Shown piece by piece: positions 33,901-45,900 of a DNA stretch of 64,000 nt. Numbering within the stretch: position 1 is the first letter of the stretch; each line of letters starts with the position of its first letter. Origin of the DNA: Sarcocystis neurona (taxonomy: Eukaryota > Apicomplexa > Conoidasida > Eucoccidiorida > Sarcocystidae); assembly GCA_000727475.1 (NCBI GenBank), contig KL647295.1, forward strand, positions 4,044,073 to 4,108,072. The letters are read 5' to 3'. The notes under the pieces are model-generated. The model had not been told where the DNA came from, made no database searches, and was given only the letters and a program-made list of their open reading frames with translations. The position numbers and the translations under genes are program-made.

Positions 33901-36900
33901 CTTTTGCACTGTACGTACACCTCAGAAGCGAGCTGCTGCAGGTGAGTCAGTAATCCTGTGCAGTGTACTTACATCTGAGATGCGAGCTGCTGCAGGTAGT
34001 CGTAATCCTGTGCAGTGTACGCACACCTCAGAAGCGAGCGGCTGCAGGTGAGCCAGTGCTCGTGTGCAGTGTACTTACACCTGAGAAGCGAGCTGCTGCA
34101 GGTAACGCAGTACTCCTCTGCAGTGTACTTACACTTCAGAATCGAGCTGCTGCAGGTGAGTCAGTACATTTTTGCAGTGTACGTACACCTCGAAATAAAG
34201 CTCCTGAAGATAAGCCATTCCTCCCACACGCAAACCGGCAGGGTGTACGTACACCGCGAGGAACCTCGTTTTGTAGTGCTTACGTACCTCGTAATCACTT
34301 CTGTGGTGTGTATGTACACCTCAGTATCGAGCCCCTGTGCAAGTGAGTGGCTTTCTTCCCAACCGTCACAAGCATCAGTTCGTGTTCAAGTGTGTAGTAG
34401 ATATACGTATGTATATATATACCGGTGCTGTTCGCGTGGCTCTTTCACAGCTGCTGCATGTCGTCTTTATACTCTTTGTAAATGAATAGACATGGAGAAG
34501 CGCGTGCGCCGTGGTAAACGTTTTCCCTGAACCTGCGGACTTCGTGTAGCATCGCACGGCGTGTGTCCGTACACCCGGAAGTCGACTTGGGCTGCATGTC
34601 GGCGATATCTCTTCCTGGGTAGACGTGTTGGTGGGTGTGTGGCGAGAGACAAGGAAGCGTACATACACATACATATGTATATATATACGCTTCAAAGAGG
34701 TGTGTATATTGTTTGCACTTGTGTATGGGTCTGTTACGCATGCGCCTCCGGGCCTGCGCAGGCATCTCGGTGGGGAACAGGTGTGCGTCTGTGTATGTGT
34801 GTCTGCCGGTGTCGGTCGCGGTGTACGTACACCACACGGAGCACGGCTGGCCGCGCCGTTTCGACAGCAGGCGGGTTTGAGGTGCTTCCGACTCGGTGTG
34901 TTGTGGCGCTTCTTGCACAGGACGCCAGGCAACTGCAAGTGTACGTACACCCCGTGTCCGCGTCGTGAGGCAGCAGTCGCCGACCCCGGTCGGCAGCAGA
35001 ATACACACGCTGGCCTCGCCTCCGACGCCTGCTTCGAGTTCAAGCAGCAGCAGGCGGTGTGGGGCGGCCGTAGCAGGAGGTCGAAGCAGTCGACAGTTTT
35101 CTCTCGGGAACAGCGAAGAAGAAATTGCCGAAAATCTTGTCCACATGTTTGTAAGTCTCCTCCCTTACGTCTCGCAGCAGCACACAGCGCACATCTTCTG
35201 CATGCGCGTCTCTGCCGATGCCGTCGAGCCGCGGCCACACACGACACATACGCACCGCATTCCCTCGGCAAAAACAGGACTGGGGACACCTTCTCCTCAT
35301 ACACAAAATACACCTACAGAGAATAAATACACACACGTGCCCACACATACTTATATATATATATGCTTGTATACACAGGTATACATCTACATATAGAGGG
35401 AGAGATATATGAGTTGTGTTTATCTTCTGTCGTGTGTATGCAAGTACACATCTACATATATATATATATGTATATGCATATGCGTTTCGTATATTTTCTT
35501 TTGTAAGTGTAGTATTCTTGTACAAACAAGCATAGTACTGTCACTTGTCTTCACAGCCTGCCGTTTGGAAGATGAATTTCCCTCCGCAGCTCTTGTTATT
35601 CACTCACTTCCTTCGGTACAAATATATACGTATATGGTGCAAAGGTATATATATATATATATATATATTTGTATGTATTTGCTTTCGATTCCACTACATA
35701 TGTATACGTATGCGTGTATATATATATATACGCTTCAAAAACATATATATATATATATATACCTACGTATGCATATTCTTCAGAGATGTAGAAGCGTGGA
35801 GAGGTGTCGGGTACGGGCCCTGTGTGGCATGAGGCTGCCTGCTGTTGCAGGTGCATCACGTCTACGCAGCAGCAGCTCCTTGGAGAACCCGAGCGCAATC
35901 CTCAGACCCACACATGCATGAGTTCCCACGTTTGTGTGGTTCTGCTGTTTACTCGCTGTCCAGACAACTCCGCATGTATATATGTATGTACGCACTGGCT
36001 TGGGCACGTCTTTATTTTGTGAGAAATTTCCTCGTTAGACGCTGCGCTTGTGTAGAGGAGACGCATAGGTGCATATGTCGTCGGGGGCCCAGCCGTTGTG
36101 TGCCGTGCGGGAAATATGTCCGTGCGCGTTTTGGCCGTGACGTGTTGGGGTGTACGAACACCACGTAGGGACGGCTTGAGTGTGTATGTACACCGCGTGT
36201 GGATTCGTGCAGCGTGGACGCGTGTCGGTTGAGTGTACGTACACTGCGCGTGTAGTATTAGTGCAGCACGTACGGTGGGGTCGAGGCTGTGTACACCGCG
36301 CGTTAGTATTAGAGCACAGCGTGGGGATCGAGTGTATGTACGCCGCGTGTGGATAATATACAACATGTCTGCATAGGGCTCGAGTGTACGTACGCCGCGC
36401 ACTACGAACGCCTGCGCGTGGCAGAGGCCGCACTGTACATACAGCGCATGTACTACGAACGCCTGCACGTAGGACAGGCCGCAGCAGGGAAGGCTGCTGC
36501 TGCTGTTGCTGCTGCACAAGGGAGGCGCGGCGACGGCTGCCTCTCCCAGTGGTGCTGCTGCTGGTGCCGCGTGGCGACAGTTCGTCTGCTTGTTTGGGGC
36601 TGCTGTCTTCCGCATCACCCGCTGCTGCCGCGCCCATCTGAGCTCTCGCAGCTGCGCCGGTGTTGCTGTTGCTGCTGCTGCCGACGCAGCACATGCGCGC
36701 AGCTGTTGCGACGACGCTGAGTTCTTCCATGGGCGCCGCTTCTCCTGCGTCAGGCGGACTGCTGCTGCTGTTGCCTCTCTCTCTCTCTGACGGCGCGGGA
36801 CTGCCGTCGCCAGCTTGTGGGCTGCTGCTGCTGCTACAGCTCGAGCTGTGTTGCGTGCGCGACGACGTGTGCTGCGCCTGCGCGTCGTCTTCGTTCGGCA

Positions 36901-39900
36901 GACCGACCGGAGCTCCTGCAACTCTGCTGCTGAGGCGAGCATCAGGAAGGCGTTTTCTCTTGCGTTGCATCAGCGCTACGGTAAGGGAAAACACCAGTCT
37001 CTATGTCATTCTCTCTGCGGAAGATTTTCTTCTCGCGAGCTAGCTGTCTCTTGTCTCCATTTGCTCGGGTGAGACAGAGAGAAAATAGATATGTGATCCC
37101 CGTGCATGCCTCTGTACATACCCCACATGATCTACTGCTTTCTTCTCTTCATCTATACATATCTGTGTGTGGCACGCAAATACATATATGTAAGTGTCTG
37201 CACACATGTAATACCCGTACTTACATATGTATTATAGTTCATCGATATACAGGCATGTGCGGCAGCTTGTATGTGTGGGAGGGGAGACTGTCCGTCGGCG
37301 TGTCCACAGCAGCAGTTTCTCGAGGCAGGTGAGACGCGCTTTTCTCACTGAAGGAGCAGCGGACGGCACGTCGCCATCACCCCACACCGTCTTGCGGCCC
37401 CGTCCGTCTCCGCCGTTTTATTGCAGAGTCGTGGCTGGGTGCAGGTACATATCCCACGATTGGGGACTTCGAAGAGGAAGAGATGTTCTGCCAACGCGGG
37501 CGCGTCGCACGCTGAACAGTCGATAAAAAAGGTCGACCACCTGCTGGCTGCTTCTCCTACAGCAGAGGAGTACTTGTGCGCGCTGCGACACTTCCATCTG
37601 CATTCGCCCTCCATCGACAGATAGTAGAAGATGCTCCTCTACATAGATAGACGTCCTCAATACGTATAGCACGTGTGTGTGTGTGTATAAAGTGCTGGAT
37701 GCTGAAGGATTTAGTATCTCATAAGCATCACAAACGTACGTATTTAACGCATTTACTACACATGCTCTGCATGGATTCCCTACTTTACATGTATATATTT
37801 GTGTTGTCTGCAGGTAGTATGATTAGAGTATTGAATCTCGAAGTATTGTCTGTGTATCGTGGAAGTCCATACATATGCATAGGCGGTAGTATCAAAGTAT
37901 TGACTTTCTATGTAGACGCAGTACTTGGTAACAGTACTACTACTACTACAGAACTATAGCGAGGATCCTATATAGAGGAGTGCTTACCTCGTATATAATT
38001 GTGTAGTGTATGTTGGCGATAAGTTCCTTTCATACACACGTATATATATGTATGGGGATCATGTACTTGATCCTAGAAGTATTCAGTAGTACTCTCTATA
38101 GGATACAGAAAGAGAGTAGTGATTATCATATGGACATACACTGTGTATATATATATATATACGTACATATACACACGTGTAGATATATACACAGTATTAT
38201 ATTGTAGGTAACGTGTTTAGCACGGTGTATTCACATGTTTATAATCTACGTATATGTGTGTTCCCACTCTTTTGTACATAGATGGGGGATACTCGGTTCT
38301 GTAGGCAATCAATAATTTATATATGAGGTCTTAAGTCTTCTGGACACATATACACAAACAGGTACGCATGCGCGCAGATAAATTCAGTCGTTTGTATGTG
38401 GGCAGTAGTCATTCACTACTACGGGACTTCGGTACTTCATATATATATGTGTGTGTATATGTTTGTCTGTATATACACATATATCATATATGGAGAGACA
38501 GAACGGGAGAGAGCGAAGTAGACGAACAAATCAAAAGGTGGAGAAGAGGGCCGCCAATGTATGTAAAGGCGTCGCGTGTATGTTTGGGGAGGGGAGGGGG
38601 GATATTCTCCGTGTGGGGGGTGGGTGTCTGTCTGTCGCACCCCGGCAGTTGGCTGCGAAGTCGTGGCCGTGCCACCACCTCCTCACCATCGTGGCTGCTG
38701 CAGGGTGTTTCCTGCTCAACCGTCGACGAGGTGGTGTTACCTAGACGTGCTGCGGTGCGTATGTATTTCATATATATGTACGTGTATATGTGTGGGTGTC
38801 TGTGTAATAAGAGAGCATCAGGACCCTGCCTCGGTCTATATCGCCATTTTATATAGAGTAGTGGATTCCTGTAGAACAGCAGAGCGCTCGAAAGTATCTG
38901 CTGCCGGTGATGGAAAGGGTCTGCTGCTGTGGCTGCGCTCCTTGTGGTGTGTAGGAGGGCGTCTGCCGGTGCAGCTGCTTCTTCTTCTGTTGCGGAGGTC
39001 TGCGTCGTCTGTTCCTGCTGCTGCTCGCTGGAGGGTCGAACTGCCTCTGCTGCTGCTGGCGGTTCTGTCGTGTGGAAGTGTGCCACTTCTGCTGCTCGAG
39101 AGCGCCCGTGTTGCTGCTGCTGTTCCTGCCGACGCTGTTGCCGGGATTCTGTGCCTGAGCTGCTACCTGTCGCGCTTCTTCGTGCGGACGCGTGCACGTG
39201 ACTCTTGCCCCTGCTGCTTCCCTTGCCGCTCTTCTTGCGCTGCTCTGGCTGCCGTTGCTGTTGCTGTTGCGCTGGCTGCTGTTGCTGTTGCGCTGGCTGC
39301 TGTTGCTGCAGTTGCCGTTCACTTGCTGCTGCTCTTCTTGTGCTGCTGTTGCTGCGTTTCAGAAGAGACGACGGCAGACGAGCGGTGGGGCGCCGTTCAG
39401 GGGAAGCGCTTCACGATCACGGAAGGGAAACCAGCGGCAGGTCACTTCACCGTGGAGTACGTTGCTGCGGTTGCTGGGCGCAGGGAGGTCAACCGCACGG
39501 AGACGTATATAGGTAATAATTCCCCGCCCCCTCCTTTTGCTACGTCGTCTTCTGTGTCAGTTGCTGCGCATCCTCCTCGTCCCGCATCTTCTGCTACAGC
39601 TGCTTTTCCTTCAGCTGCTGCGCCTGCTGCTGCCCTTGCTGCTGCTACCGCGTAGGAGACGAAGCTTTCTTCATGGGGTGCTGCTCAGCGAACACCAGCA
39701 GTTGACGTCTTCGAAGATGCGCCGTTGTAGCGAGAGCAGACGCCCCATTCACACGCACATGTTGTGGCTACAGAAAAACATTATATAGGCAGACAGAAAT
39801 AGATATAGATTCAGGTGTAGATAGATATATGTGTGTGGATACGTAAACTCCACATCCAGTAGAAATATGTATATGTATGCGCACTTTGATGTGTATGTAT

Positions 39901-42900
39901 GTCGACGTGAGTATGTATATGAGTCGGTGTGTAGAAAGGGATTCTGCATGTATTTGCTTCGGTTGAAGAGGTCTTCCGGTGTATGGGCAGGTCTTCCGGT
40001 GTACATACAGGTCTTCCGGTGTATGGGCAGCAGGTCTCCCGGTGTATGGGCAACAGGTCTTCCGGTGTACATACAGGTTTTCCGGTGTATGGGCACGTTT
40101 TCCGGTGTAGAGTCAGCGGGTACTGTGTTGGGGCGCGGGGCGAAATGGGAAGCGGATGCTGCTGCGTATTTGCATGACTTCTGGGCAGCGCGGCGTAAAA
40201 GAGCTCCTGGGGAGATGCAGGACTTGCTGCGCTTCGATTTCTGCGTCTTCCTCTGCCAAGACATGCGCGGCGCTGTGCATCTCTGTGTCTCCAGCAGTCG
40301 CCACCGGAGAGACGAAGTGGGCAGGAGGAGCGACAAGAAGGTGGAAAATGCGGCCGATGAAGAAGAGGATGAAGCACAGAAAGTGCAGGCCAGAAGAAGA
40401 GAGCGGAAGGAAATTTCTTCGTTTATATGTTCGTGTGTGACTTTTTGCAGCGCTGCCCAAGAGAGTCGTGGAGCAGGTCATCGCGACGGTGTGGGGCAGC
40501 GGCGTCGAGCGAGATATTAATAATCTGCGCCCGTACTATATGGCTCATGCGCAGCCGATGGTGAGCGGGGCGACCAGCCAGCAGCAGCCCACGCGCACGT
40601 TAGAGAAGCGTCGACAGCCGTCGGCGCGACACAAAAGCGAACGGGCCCATGCCCATGCGTGCAAGAAAGAAAAGGAAGTATGTAGATACATTATACATAC
40701 GGAGTATATATACACGTGTATGAAGAGAGACAGAGAGACAGAAGAGAAAGTAGTGCATATATACAGAAAATGTATATATAGTATATAGTATATATATAGA
40801 ATATTGTATATATACAGAATATATAGTATATATATACATGTATTGAGAGAGAGGGAGAGACAGAGAGAAATGCGTGGACAGGCAGTCATCAGAGATAGGC
40901 GGATGTGTGGGGTTGCTCTGGTGGTGGTGGTGGGGTTGCTGGTGAGACGACGGATGTGCCCCGGCAGCTGCGACGAGACACCCGGTCGGTGGGGTGTTCG
41001 TACACCCCACGTGTGCATGCGTGTGCGAAGAGAGGGGACGGGACGGGAGACACACCGCTGTGCGTGGCACAAGCGAGAAGATGATACGCCTGCCTCGGGG
41101 AAGCTGCTGCTGCTGCTGCTGTCTCCGTCTACGTGTGGCTGGAACACGAAGCGCCCCGAGCGACCGAGGGAGAGAAGGGAACGTCTTTCTGCGCAGTCAG
41201 CAAAGGGAGACGCTTCCGACGGGAACGGCAGTCGTCTCTTATTGCCAGCAGTCCTCTCCAGCCGGCTCGTCTCGCTGGCAGTGAAAGTGCTGCCGCCCTG
41301 CTGAGAGCCAGCGGCTGTCTCTGTGTCCTGCTTTCCGTCTGTGTGTCTCTTTCTTGTGTCTCCGTGTCTCGTCTCCGTATTTTCTGGTCGTGTCTCTCGC
41401 TTTGCGTTTCCCGGCTGGCTGTCTTCTGTCGCTCTTGCTGTCGTTGTCTGCTTCTGTCGTCTTCGAAACTTTCAGTCGCCTCTCTGTGTCTCGGTGTGTC
41501 TCGGGCGGGTAGTAGACACCGCGCGCGCGCGCGTCTGCAGCAGCAGACGCAGGGGGGAGGGTGTCTCCGTCCGCCGCGCACATGTGAGCTCTTCGCTTCC
41601 CGGCAGCAGCAGTTCCCCGGGCTGCGGGCTGCGCAGGAACAAGTTGCCCTTTTGTGCCTTCGCGCAGCAGCAGCAGATGCAGCAGGGTCGACTGACATGT
41701 TTCTGTGTTGCTGCTGCTCCTGCTGCTGCTGGTGGTGCAGGTTTTCTGGAACGTCGCTCGCCATTTCAACGGAGATTTTGCCGCATGCTTCTCCCAGGTG
41801 ATGCCTCCGCGAGACGTGCAGGATCTCCTCGACAGGAAAAAAGAGCTTTCGCAGAAGGTACGTCCCTTCTCTGTAATTCTCTACTCTCACGTTTTGTCTT
41901 CTCGCATTCCGCCTCTCTCTTTCTTCCCCTCTGTGTCCCTTTTCTCCTCGTCTCGCTTCGGTGTCTCTCCTTTTGTGTCTCTGTTGCCCGCGCACAAAGG
42001 TGACTCTGGAGACGCGCAGCCTTCCGCCGCGCAGGGGAGAACATTTCTCGTCTTCCCTTTCCTCACGTCTGCGCGGTTGGCGCTGACTGACACCCGTCTC
42101 TCGGTGCTCTGCGTTTCCTCAAAAAAGCGGCAGCAGCAGCAACAGCAGCACCGGGTGTCCGCTTGAAAAAGTGCTGCAGACACGCGCATGTATGGCACAT
42201 CCTCCCCACACACAAGACGCACAGTTGTGTTCTTCATCTAAACAGCAACTTATCCGCGTGCGTGTACGGGTAGGTACATGCAGATATATAGAGACCTGTA
42301 TACCCCCATGGATGTGTCCATGCGCGGAGACGCGCTTGACCGGAAATGAAACACAAATGCATGCATGTACATATATATACATATATATGTATACATTTTT
42401 GTGTGTGTAGATATGTTTACGTATGTGCAGAGCGAGACAGAGAGACCAAGGCGGATGGGGCCGTGCATGAACGGGGAAGTGCGTGACCGGATACGGGACG
42501 CAAGTATATGTAATACATATACATATATATATATAAATACGTACGTAGATAGATAGGTGTATTTAGGTGGACATGTGCATATGCGGGGACGCGCATGATC
42601 GGCCATGGAACGCGAATATATATATATATATATCTGTACATAGAGAGGAAGAGAGACGTAGCCAGATGGGTATATGCATGCAGGGGGACCCCGTAAGATG
42701 AGTTGGAATTGCGCGTGTGTGTCTCGGAGAGGTTCGCGAGGCAGATGGGGGGAGTGACCCACGCCATCGCCAGAACTCTGCGTCGTTGCAGCCAGCGTCT
42801 TTTCTCTGCGGAAGGGCAGCTGATGGAGGCAGCGAAAGTCTTACTACTCATACGCGGGCTTCTCTAGGAGCTGCGTCTGCTGACAGGAGAAGAGAAGAGC

Positions 42901-45900
42901 AGGTGCAGCAGCGGGTCGGTCAAGTGGTATCCCTCTGTCTTCCACGGTCGCAGCGCCTGTGTGTGAAGGAACACAGGAAGCAGAAGTCTATGTGCGGCGG
43001 TATCTGGCTCTGCTGCTGTTGCTGCTCCTGCAACTGCAGTGGTTGTCCGCGTCCACACGGTGTTGTAGAGAAACGGCGACACAGAAACAGCAGCAAGAAG
43101 TCTTCGAGAATAGCGGACTGGAGTTTCAGACAAATCTGAGAGGAAGAGTGTGTGTCTGTGAGGCAGCACAGCAGTAGGGAACCACGGGCGAAGAGGTGCT
43201 GCCGGCTCATATGTAGAGAGGAGTCGTCATGTGTGTATGTGGAGAAAGGAGCTCCTGAAAAAAACTGTGTAGAGTATTGATATTCTCGTAAATATGTCTG
43301 TGGGAAAGACAGGTAACACACCCGTATATATGTCTGTGTGCGCCCGTCGACATGTCTCTCCGGCAGCAGACGCCCAGGAAGGCTGTTCTTGCATGCCAGA
43401 AATACGCAGCAGGGCAGAAAACGTGCTGTTCTCTTGTATGTGTGTATGCGTCTGTGTGTGGGTCAGTTTCGTACGGGTGTTCTCTGCAGCCCATGGAAGA
43501 AGAAACAGAAGGAAAAGTCTCGTAGGTGGCGTTTTATGTGTGTATATATACATATATATATATGAGTGGGTGCGTGGTAGTCGGTAGCGATGAGACGCGC
43601 AGAGGTGGTGTGTGTACACACGGCGTGGAGTCTCCCGAGGTCGTTGTATACGTGTGTGTGTATATGTGTGGGGTTTTTCTGGGGTGTAGCTACACTAGAA
43701 TGTTTCTTCTCTGCTGCGTGTGTGTGTGCGTGTGTGTGTGTGCGGTGTTCCTGGGGTGAAGCTACACTGGAGAAATGTTTCATCCCTGCTGCGTGTATGT
43801 GTTTGTGGGGTTTTACTGGGTGTAGCTACACTGGAATGTTTCTTCTCTGCTGCGTGTGTGTATATGTGCGGGGTTTTTTGGGGTGTAGCTACACCGGAAT
43901 TTTTCCTCTCTGCTGCGCGACAACACGCACACAGAGGAAGCGGCTGCGTGCCTGATGAGCAGAGGAGAGGCAGTAGGTTGTCGTGCGAGCGTCGCTGCTG
44001 GCTGGGTCGAGGAAGAAGGGCAAACGAAGACCTTCTAGATAAAGACGTGTCATTTTTTGTAGGGAGAGGGCGTGCCGTGTGGCGTGTGTACGTACAGGCG
44101 AAAGAAAACAAGCGGCAGGCAGAAGAAGCGGCGCAGCAGCGAGAGGCAAGGAAGAGAGCCCGGCTGCGCGGTCAACTTGGGCGACAGGATCAGCAGCAGC
44201 AGGTGGTGGACGACGACGAAGAAGAGCAGAGTGGAGAGGGAAGCGCCGGACGACGAACAGCAGCAAGAGGAGGAATCGCGGGAGGACGCGAAGGAGGAGA
44301 ACGGCTGGTGGAGGATTTGCGACGAGAGGACGGAAGACGAAGAGGCGAGGAAGGCAGCGAGGAGGAGAGAAGACTGACCGAAGAAGAGGAGGAGCGCGAG
44401 GCGTCTTTTGAAGAAGAGGCGTTGACGGAAGGAAGGGGAGGGGCCATACGGCGACGGCAGGAGAGAGGAGCTCACCTGCCAGGTTCTGCCCGGGAAAGTG
44501 AGCCGGATGTGGAGGTCATCCCGGATGAAGAAGAAGAGGAAGAGCAGGAAGAAGAGCAGCAACGAGAGCTGCGGCAGCAGCGACTGGAGCAGCAGCAGCA
44601 GCAGGGGCAGCTGCAGCAGCGACAGGGGCTGCAGCAGCAGGAGAGGGAGGAGAGAGGCGGTGGCGGCGACTTGGGACAGCAGGAGGAGGAAGAGTGCGAC
44701 GTAACGCAGCCGAATTCTGAGGAAGATGATGATGACGAAGAAAGGAAGAGAGAAATGGAGCGTCGAGGGATTCACTCGGGAGGTGAGTTGCGTCCGTCGT
44801 CGCCGTATGGGATCGCTCCGACGTCGGCAACGGGGGTGCAGGTAGACTCTGCTGCTGTTGCTGCTGCTGCTGCAGCCGCTGCTGCTTCTGTTCGGTCGCA
44901 GGGTTTGCCTTCATGGATGGCCGAAGCAGCTGCTGCGAATGCCCGTGCGGCTGCCATTCGTGCCGCTGCCGCACGCCGAGGCGGCGGCACTTCTCATCCT
45001 CCCGTTTCAGCTGCCGCGCTACGTCTCGCTACAGCATTTCCTCCTGCTGCCATGCTGCTTCCGCAGGGTGCTGCTGCTGCTGCTTACCCTTTTTCCATGA
45101 CGACGTCGCCTGCGGCTGCTATGCTTCCGTTTGCCGTTGCTTCCGGGTCGCGCGGTGCTGCTGCTGCTTCTCATTCCGCTGCATCCGCGTCGGCAGCCGT
45201 GCCACCACGGGCGCCCGAGGCTCCACGGTCGCCTACCGCAGCGGCGACACTTCCCTCTTCGAATCCCCCCGGCGGTTCCCCGATGCTGTCTCCGGCTGCT
45301 GCGGTGCTGCCCCCGGCGATTGCTGCGTCCCTTGCGCTATCTCCTCAAGACCGGCAGCCTGGGGCAACCCCGCTGTCTGCGGCTGATGCTGCCTTGCGCC
45401 CGACGCCTGCTGCGAACCCCGCGGCGCCTCGGGGACGCATGTGTGGAGAAGCTGCTGCTGCAGTGCCTCGCGGTTCGCCTCCACCTCACGGCAGAGGAGG
45501 ACCGACTGCAGGAGGAGGACCTCTACCTGGGGCTGGGGGGGAAATTGCATGTCCTGCTGGGACGGCGAGGGAAAGGGAAGGAAGAGCAGATAGGACCGCC
45601 ACCGCCTCGGTGGTTGATGGTGGAGCGGCTACGTACGGCGCAGGCATCCCAGACGGGGGCGCGGCGCTTCCTGCCATGAGGAGTGCTGCTGGCATATCTC
45701 CTGCTGCTGCTCAGCAGGAGAGGGAAGGTAACGCAGCTGCGCGTGCCGTGGCTGCTGCTCGCGGTGGTGCCCTGATTGGCGACGGTGTAGCAGCTCCTCC
45801 GCCTTCGCGCATGGCCGCTGATTCCTCCTCTTCCTCCGCGTGTCTTGCAGCAGCACGCCCAACAGCAGGGACGCCGGCGCGCCAGACAGTGGGACCTGGC

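Larger units (their letters stand above)
34242..36400. repeat. cluster of TGTACGTACA palindromes with imperfect repeats
   Basis: GGTGTACGTACACC or close forms occur at 34242-34255, 34820-34833, 34939-34950, 36149-36162 (one change) and 36233-36244, with further variants at about 34570 and 36384. Between 36170 and 36480 the palindrome sits in imperfect units ending CCGCG(T/C)GTGGAT or CGCGCGTTAGTATTAG. Confidence 0.75.

Noticed and set aside
43695..44111. Minus-strand frame with a repeated GVATPQKTP peptide
   Set aside because: It is a direct product of the 63-72-bp tandem repeat. The repeat spacing is not constant and no gene context exists.
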